Source: Breviolum minutum Mf 1.05b.01
Taxonomy: Eukaryota; Sar; Dinophyceae; Suessiales; Symbiodiniaceae
Assembly (NCBI GenBank): GCA_000507305.1
Contig: DF241044.1
Coordinates: forward strand, 1 to 64,000
DNA length: 64,000 nt
Direction: 5' to 3'
Positions 56,441-64,000 of this stretch are shown in pieces. The notes under the pieces are model-generated. The model was not told where the DNA came from, did not search any database, and saw only the letters and a list, made by a program, of their open reading frames with translations. A program made the position numbers and the translations under genes. Positions within the stretch are counted from its first letter, which is position 1; each line of letters begins with the position of its first letter.

Positions 56441-59400
56441 TTGCCCAATTTCCCAGAGAACCTCCTGTTGCCTGTTGCTTTTGTTTGCGAAAGGCATGTT
56501 TGTTGCCTTTCCCAACCTGCCTGTCTCCATGTCAAACGTGTTTCCATTTTTGGATGTTTGACTATTGTCTTCTATGGAAATAGGTACGTAGCTGCAACTG
56601 CAAGCCGACAAGCTGCTGGCGAAGCGCTAAAGCAAACGGTGGATTTAGCCGAAGAACACAGTTGTATCGAAGCTGAGGAGAGGTCCTTGAAACTCATTGG
56701 AAGAAGAATGAATGAGAGCATGACACTTGCAGGCCAAGAAACACTGTCGCATTACTGCTGCAGGGAAATTATTGATAATCTGATAATAATTGTCATGCTT
56801 GAGTTGAGCCTCCTGTGTTTGTTTCCATTGCAGTTGGTGTTTGTGTTTTTCAAGGAGAAATTCCAAAGCGAAGCTCAAAAGTACGAGGTGAGGAGCCTTG
56901 CAATAGCACTTTTGGATCATGAATGGAACCCCCCCCAAAAAAAAAGGAACATAAAAAGCATGTTGATTTTCCCATCCTCCACCATAGAAAAACATGAAAA
57001 ACAATGGGAGATTAGGCCCTAGCATATATGATTTCAAGGTTTCCATACCATTACATGACTCTTGATTCTTGGGTGAGGTAGCATTGGAGGCCCAAGCCCT
57101 ACGCCAGCGCATGATGGAAGACCGTTTGGCAGCAGAGGCGCAAGCAGCCGAAAATCATGAGGCGTTGGTCGGGACCTTAATTTTGATCGTCGATGATTTG
57201 GTGCTTGCCATGTTGTGAATGACCGCATCAAAGACATCTCAAGTTTGTAAAGCACTACTAAATAAGCATTCACAGTATTTGGAATGACATTACATGTATT
57301 ACTGGTAGGGATGTTTTTTAACAATGATTTTGACAGCTGAAAGTTCAGCCATATTGATGACGTTGATATTCGGTTTAGGGGTACAGTTGCCAATCATGGG
57401 TTTGAACCTACGAGATTGAGGTCATGCAGCGCCACCAATCTGCCTTGCAAGCTTTGGAGAACAAGCATCAATTAGGGCTTCTTGGCCGAGATGAAGAGCC
57501 GAAGTGACTTGCTCTTGGCTTCTGAAAAAGCCTGGACAAACGTTGGCAGGTTTGATGTTTGAGATTTTAGAATTGACTAGATGTGCTCAAGCCTCCTTCT
57601 CCTTAGATTTGATTTGCCCCTCTTCACCGAACATGAAATTATGGAGGCTTAAGCACGCGGAGCAGCAGATCCAACGAGCATTGGAGAAGCACCGCACAGA
57701 CCTGGAGATGAGATATGCTGGCGAAGCTGTCCCTTTTCTGAGTTCAGCTACGGGTTTCTGTCGTCCTCAAAGCTAAGGTCCAGTAGTGTAGGGCGGCAAT
57801 TTTGTGAAGCAATTCATTGCATAGCAATAATTGAGGAGAAGAGGCACCAAGCAGCAATGGCAGAGGTTCAGCTGGTAATGGAAAGGCACCTTGGAAGCAG
57901 GAGAATAAGATTTGAGGGAAGTATTTCATATTGGTTGGCTAAGTGTATACTTTTTGGATCTTCCAAGAAGGAGGAAGGGTCAGAATCTGTCTCAGATGTG
58001 CGCAGATTTCAGCTTCAATGGTCCTTGTCGTTGGTGACTCTTGAGGCAACGGTCAGAGTTGGTGCAGACCTTAGAAGAAAGTTTGTCACATGTGGCCCGC
58101 TGCAGCTGAAAGCGCATGCTCTGAATGATACTTCAGTAGCTTTGCTCAACCGAGGAAAGCCTCGAGAGAAGAGAAGAATTGTTGACTCAGCAAGAGCAGC
58201 TGACAGCAGCGCGCTGGATCCTTTGTTGCAACTTTGCTTTCTTTTGTCGAACTGGATGGTCGAAGCATTCGACTTGGGCGGGAGCTAAGGACAGCAGAGA
58301 TGGAGGACCTTCGGCATGCCTCCAATTTTCAACAGGAGATCCTGGCAAAACAGCGGGAAGGTGGGAAAACCTTTCGAAGCTGAGGGATGGCCTGGGATGG
58401 AGCATGATAGAGCCATAGGATCCGATGGGCATTTCAGCCCTAAGGGATCTGAAGGGCAACCAAAGACGTTCCAGTGCTGCACAGAGAGAAGGCGTTTCAA
58501 TTGGCTATCTAAGACTTTCAAAGTCAAGCTTCAGCCAGCATTTGATATGGCCTTCAAAGAAATCAAGCGATTTTGCACTATTGCGTAGGGTTTTGTTGTC
58601 ATGTGTGGCAAACTAGATATTTGCCGCCAGGAGTAATTTGTTTATATTTGAAAGATCTGTACTATAAATATGTCATGGAAGTTGTGAACATTCAGGATCA
58701 TTCAGACCTTGTGTTTGCTTCATGTTGGCCAGGCCACCTGGAAGAGGCTGCAAAAAGTGCCCGCCTCACCACCAAGCATGAGCTCGATGAAGTCTTGATG
58801 AAACGAGAAGTGATGTGTCTTGCCATTGAAATCTATTGAGGTCATCCGATCATCTGAGTCCATTTCGTCAATTGAGTATTATTTTTGATTCTAGATTCTT
58901 TCGATCATATTGTGAAACAATCTCTTGGTGTTGCCAGGTAGCCACATGTTGCCAACTGTTTTCCACGTTGGGGATCAGTTGATTACTTGATTGTTTCCTG
59001 GACATGTGTGCATCCTGTGTAGCGGTGCACATCCGGATGCACGGACAGGGGGACACATTGACATGGCTTAGGCAAGAGGCTGCAGAACTTGAGTGCCGTG
59101 CTTTGGTGCAATCTGCCTCGCAGCAAGAGGAGATGTCATATCAAAGTACCTAGCCCAGGGTGTTCCACGAACTTGCCACTTGCTAGACATGTGCCCGGAA
59201 TCTCTGAAGTTTGTAAAGGGTGCTCCAGCTCTCGGGCCCCGGGCTAGGCCGGCAAGCTGAGTTGCAGAACTCTGAGCAGAAGCATCGCTTAGCTCTCAAG
59301 CTCTCAGAGCAGAAGTTTCATGTTTGCAATATTTTGCACTGCTCAAGCTGTATCAACTTGTGATCGTTGCTTTGAAATGGGAGCCAGGGAGCGATATGAA

Positions 59401-62340
59401 AACCAAGGATTCAGATAGCTTTGGAGAAGCACCGAGCAGAGCTGGAAGCAAGGTACGGAATGATGTAACCTTCACGCACCACATCCAATCACCACAACTT
59501 GGATGGCGAGGTATGGTGATTTACTATTAGAGAAGGCCAAAGAAAACTCTGAATTGGAGATGAAGCACCAACAGAAGACTGAGGAGCTGGCTCAGAACTT
59601 CCAGAATGAAATAGCAACTTGACATTAAAGTAGCAAAATTGCATTTTGGACCGAATGAGTATTCACACCCCAATCACTCTTCCCAGGAGTGCCACCTTTT
59701 TAGAATTGAACATTAGCTGAGACATGACATGTCAATCGGTCTCAATCGAATCCAAGTGAATCCAATACGAGATGCTGAAGCTACAGGTGAAACTAGAAGC
59801 TGCATTGGAAGCTGGACAAATCAAGTACCAGTTGTCAGTTGCAGCTTGGTTGCGTTTAAAGCATCATGGCTCTGTTCTCCAACCACCTGTGCTTGGTACC
59901 TGAATCCAGTATTGAAACTGTTGGGTAGACTTCAATAATGTCCATGCCCGCCAGCAAGTGGACATCTCGGACATCTTACAGGAGAAGTATACAAACTTAC
60001 TGGAAGCAACGCGGCAGAAGAATGATCATGCCGTTGAGATGCTGCGAAAGGACATGGCTACTTGGTCGCAAAGATTTAGCACGCGATTCGGGAATGCGGG
60101 CATCGAGGGACCTACCCTATGAGCAGCCCTGGAGCACCCTTGACACTCACTGTTCTATACTTTTGTTGGGGGTTGAGTGGGAGGACCAGTCCAACACCTG
60201 ACTGGATGCAACAGTTTATCACAGTTTGGTTTTCTATGGTTCTGCTATCGGTCTTCGTGGAAACACATTTGTTGCCGATGATGCGATCACGGCTACAGCT
60301 AGCAACAGAAGTATCATCCCAAGGAGGAACGTCATGTGACAGCCTTGGCGGACGTGGACCACCAGTAGCTTGTCAAAGCTGAAAGCGAATTGTGGCAATT
60401 TTGGCTGATACCACAGAGAAATTTCAACTAATTGTGTTGTTGGTATGCTTTTGGTTGTCCCTGGGCCGCTCTTCCTTCAAGCGAATGGAGTTGATGTAGT
60501 TGGGATGCAATGTGTTGCAGGGGGTACATTCACTTGGGGACACGCGCCAAGGTATAGCCACGCCATGGCACAACGGGAGGCTGTTACAGAATCAGCAGAA
60601 ATGCGGTTTCAGCTTGCAGAGGAAAAGCACCATGGCAAGGAAAGAGGTACTGCTTTTGGTGGAGCAGAAACAAAAGCATATATTTTTATACGTGCATCTG
60701 ATATATATATATATATATATACGTATATATATATATATATTGCCCACTCCCTAAAACTCATGTTACAGGGGAGACGTGTGCCACTTTGAACATACATTTT
60801 CTCGTTGTCCAATTTGTATTTTGCTCTGAAAAAAATGAAGACTTACAGTTTAGCAACGAGGGGTCAATGAATTTGTTTGTTCTCACCCACCTATTGCATA
60901 CTTGTACAGTGTTTCCCCGCCCCCCAGTGGAAACTCTTTTTGATTTACTGTTTGACGGGTCCCTAGATGCATGCATTATTTTTTGCTGGTGAAATCCCAA
61001 TCCCTATAGCAATAAACAAGCACCCACCAGTCACTGGACATTCCCTAGCAATTTCCACTTCAATGGAGGTGGGCCGGCCCAAGACTCACCCAACGATGAT
61101 TTATGTATGTATTCATGCTGCCACCCCCATGTTCATACAAGCAGTCATCTAGAAAGGTATGAAATCAATGGTTGAGAATCCTCACCCACCTAAAGCACCA
61201 GATCAAGACAACACAAAATGCATGTTTTGGTGTCTGATTTGGGTGGTTACACCCCCAAGAATGCATACAAAAACCCCACTTCAACAATACTTCAATATAG
61301 TCACCCCCCATATGTTTTTTTTTTGCGCGCGGTGTTCATAATATAGCTACAGTATATAAATGAGTAGTTGGCAAATGGCTTTCCACCCCACGAGATCGGT
61401 TCCGCTTGTGGCCTGAGGTTCGAGCAAGAGGTGGCCAGCATGCAAAATATCCACGAGTCCCTTGGTCCAAGAATTGCATGTCCAATGGTTAAAAATCTGG
61501 ACTCGACTCTTGGCCATGTGTGACCACCTGTTTTGTTGATTCTTGGGTGTGATACTCTCGCATGATTGATGCAATCAATTACTGTATTCTTTGGTGAGCA
61601 AGAAAAAATATCTCGTGAGTTTACGACTCGTTGCAAACACTCACGGAGGTTTGCATTAGAGAAGCTGAGATCTGACGCTTGGCAAAACGACACAGCTGAT
61701 GGATGATTTGGATGCCCGGGCATTGTGCAAAAGACATGACGATTCAAGGTGGTTGTGAACAATACAGTCTATATGTCAATATAGGTCTATAGAGTCTATC
61801 ACTTCTGACTTGCGAGAGCCTCATGTTTGGTTTCTCAATGCTTCATAGTAGCTATACTTGGTCAATGGTGTGAGTTATTCTATCTTGGCAGAATGGAGGA
61901 ATGCAAGTTTGGAGTCGAATACATTTTCTGACACATTCAGTGACGGACTGACCTGCCTTGCCAGACTTCAGCGTTGCACTGGGATAGGCTGACTCAAGTA
62001 GAAACTGCCAGTACAGCAAACATGACTATAGAAACTGAAGATGCAACAACACAACACGATGAATCACCCCCAATCGGACATATCTTACATATACATATAA
62101 ATCCTTTTTCCAGAGACTGCTATTATACCTCATGAGGTTGTGAGTGTTGGGAGGTTTTCCAGGTGAGGACGTTCAGCAGCGCTTTGGTACTTGAGGAGAT
62201 GGAGGAACGACATGTGGCAGCCCTCTCATCCGCGCAACAGCAACAGCAGCATTTGGTTTGCATTCCAGTCCAAAGCTAGATTCTATCGATTTGAGAGATG
62301 GTTGGAGATGATTGATAGGAACTATAGTACCTCAAATCTT
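56441..62340 (+). CDS. Coiled-coil exons of a long structural protein
   Basis: About fifteen short + strand exons encode continuous charged helix. Examples are about 56585-56750 (GEALKQTVDLAEEHSCIEAE), 57080-57165 (EAQALRQRMMEDRLAAEAQA), 57415-57500 (EVMQRHQSALQALENKHQLG), 57645-57725 (EQQIQRALEKHRTDLEMRYA), 57830-57900 (EEKRHQAAMAEVQLVMERHL), 58150-58210 (ESLERREELLTQQEQLTAAR), 58260-58360 (LRTAEMEDLRHASNFQQEIL), 59045-59150, 59245-59320, 59420-59460 (IALEKHRAELEAR), 59525-59625 (KENSELEMKHQQKTEELAQN), 59760-59830, 59945-60085 (LEATRQKNDHAVEMLRKDMA), 60565-60645 and 62175-62260 (LEEMEERHVAALSSAQQQQQ). Heptad-like Leu/Ala spacing and the recurring ALEKHR and EERHVxAL motifs suggest an expanded coiled coil. 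It may be the C-terminal rod of the gene that begins near 47.3 kb. Confidence 0.5.
60701..60740. repeat. (TA)n microsatellite
   Basis: ATATAT repeats run for about 40 bases with one ACG interruption. It lies in an intron between coiled-coil exons. Confidence 0.95.
60780..62160. other. Intron-like stretch without supported exons
   Basis: The region has C-rich stretches (CCCACC, CACCCCC) around 60910-61320 and AT-rich sequence around 61760-62110. The 153-codon minus-strand frame at 61301-61762 has no motif. Confidence 0.35.
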
Positions 62341-64000
62341 TCAGTGGCACTTGACGTGCTTCCATATCCTTTCATTGTTTGGTAAGGCTTCTAGAGGCAG
62401 CGGAGAACTGGGCTTTAGAGATGCTCGGCTCAAGATAAAATCAACCAGTGGTCATCGTGCTGCCGGAGTTGAATTAGCACAGGCAACGGGATTAAATAGA
62501 GGTCCACATTGGGAGGCTGCCCAAACCCTATAGCCTTCATTGTCCAACGGTTACAGTGTTTGGGCTGCGGCAGGACCAAGGTCTAGATATTTTGCCCCCT
62601 TTGCTGCAGCCATTTGAGTTCCTCACAACCCATGCTGGCCCCATGTTGTTGTTGCATGTTAAGGGAAGTGACGAGAACACAGACCCCAAAGTCTCCTGAT
62701 ACCATCGCTTTGGAAGGGCAATCCTTTGTGAAGATACAGTATCCAGAGTACAATGTCAGTTGGCTCCTGCTTAAAGTATCGTAAGCCTTTGCCACCGCAT
62801 ACACATCTTGGTTTGTGGATTAAAGGTCTTTGATTCTTGGTGTTTGATGGTGTTTCCCTATGTTTACATCCTATCGTATCTATCGTTGTCATTGATTTTC
62901 GCGTTTGTTTGCTGGGAATTTTGACTGTGAAGTCACCTTTGAAGCCATGGATGTGCAAAGAGTTCCACTACCAACTTGGCAATCCGCTGCGCCCAGATCA
63001 CAGGCTGGGCCCAAATTGAGAAGTGCTCATGGCACAGATGATGATTGATTGTTGTCTCATGGCTTTGCTAAAAAGTATCACCTTTGACAACTACAAATCT
63101 AAACGGGTTTCAAGATTGATCTTTTGATTTTCATTTGGGTTGTAGCTCTTTTCGAACTATTACTTGCAAGCTAGGTGTCTAAAAATGTCAAGCTGGGCTG
63201 TAGAATCAGAAGGTATGTATGAGCCGTACTAGAGGATCGATTAGTGAGGCATCACTGAACTTCCACATGGCTTCAGCTCATGCAGTCATCCACATTTGGC
63301 AGCAAGAGGTGGGCGCTTTGACAGATACGACAAGAGAGGTGGGAGGAGATAAGAGACAGTCGGTTAGCAGTTAGCAGCTAAGCAACTGCTTGCAATGTCA
63401 TCCTTTCACAGGGGTTGTGGTAATCGGCCCGGTCTTGGTTTGCAAAGCTTCACAGCTTCATCAGGGCCTCAAGACCATTGTGCTTCCAAAGACGCGCACA
63501 AGCAAGGCACTGACAAGATGGGACACTTGAAAGGAAATTAGTTGACATATCTTAAGCATGTTGGTCTACAGTTGTGGCGTGCGGAGTCTAAGAACCTTCA
63601 TAGATCTCGTACAATCTAGCCAGATTTGGCCATATGATGCCATATTCCGAATGAATCTAGCCATATGATGCCATATGATTCGCAATGGGCCAGATGGGTT
63701 TCCTGGTTCCTAATTCCTCCTTTGAGGAGAGTTTCAAGTTTCATCTTCGAACCCTTGCGGTGTGGAGAGTGTGCTTACCTCAGTCTGTTGTTGCAAGCCC
63801 ACGCATCATACGATTCACATGTTTTGCTTGAAACCCTTCAAAGTTGCCAATGCCTTCAATTTGCAAGAATACAGTCCACGGATGAGCTCATCAAACTTCA
63901 CAGGTGTCGAAGCTTCTTGGACCGCAACAAAGCGCGGAGAAGTCAGCCAGTACCGCAAGCTCTTGAGGCAGCCACAGAGTTGAGGTTTTAGGTTCTCACT
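62341..64000. other. Unresolved end of the window
   Basis: The best open stretch is 63665-63991 (+), where two frames are open for more than 70 codons up to the window edge. GGCCATATGATGCCATAT recurs near 63630-63680 as a short direct repeat. No family can be recognised and no gene end is seen. Confidence 0.3.

Noticed and set aside
1-64000. Bacterial operon, tRNA, rRNA or CRISPR features
   Set aside because: No cloverleaf, rRNA core, repeat-spacer array or tight gene spacing was seen; split genes of eukaryotic families rule out a prokaryotic reading.

Overview
This window is nuclear DNA of a dinoflagellate, most likely near the Symbiodiniaceae or Suessiales (the exact group is inference). 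Four things point there. A 14-base match to the dinoflagellate spliced-leader sequence lies at 81-94. The introns use GT, GC and GA donors with AG|G acceptors. Every gene I can identify is on the + strand. Several genes belong to protein families that I know, from memory, to be amplified in dinoflagellates. Base composition is AT-leaning by eye, genes are sparse, and microsatellites and AT-rich tracts are common. There is no bacterial operon, tRNA, rRNA or CRISPR signal.

Layout. From 0 to 13 kb lies a cluster of dinoflagellate-repeated genes. These are a Lys/Glu-rich protein ending at 3692 (family B), a gene of seven phase-consistent exons at 4610-6163 that looks like a divergent C5-cytosine methyltransferase (family A), a second family-B-like gene (7.4-9.7 kb), and a multi-exon gene with an HGDEGRGK motif (family C, 10.4-12.9 kb). 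From 13.1 to 20.6 kb lies the C-terminal half of RNA polymerase III subunit RPC2 in more than 20 short exons; its N-terminal half is not in the window. From 20.6 to 33 kb the DNA is gene-poor, with an intact intronless SDR plus nucleoside-deoxyribosyltransferase-like fusion at 24821-26122, a large CAA microsatellite and scattered exon candidates.

From 33.7 to 35.5 kb lie exons of a prolyl-4-hydroxylase-like 2OG-Fe(II) oxygenase. Exons of an RRM RNA-binding protein follow at 38.3-39.0 kb. Two more intact intronless genes come next: a DUF1295/steroid-reductase-fold membrane protein (40162-40986) and a PDZ plus ascorbate-peroxidase fusion (42505-43677). From 44.9 to 47.0 kb is an unrecognised gene. 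From 47.3 to 62.4 kb is a long stretch of short + strand exons: 35-residue tandem repeats, then dispersed exons with a W-F-x-x-x-R module, then charged coiled-coil exons. It may be one giant cytoskeletal-type gene or several.

The strongest points for follow-up are the methyltransferase-like family A gene, the introns bounded by direct repeats, and the W-F repeat exon array. Exon boundaries were placed by eye from reading frame, protein similarity and splice rules. They are well supported for family A and RPC2 and approximate elsewhere.
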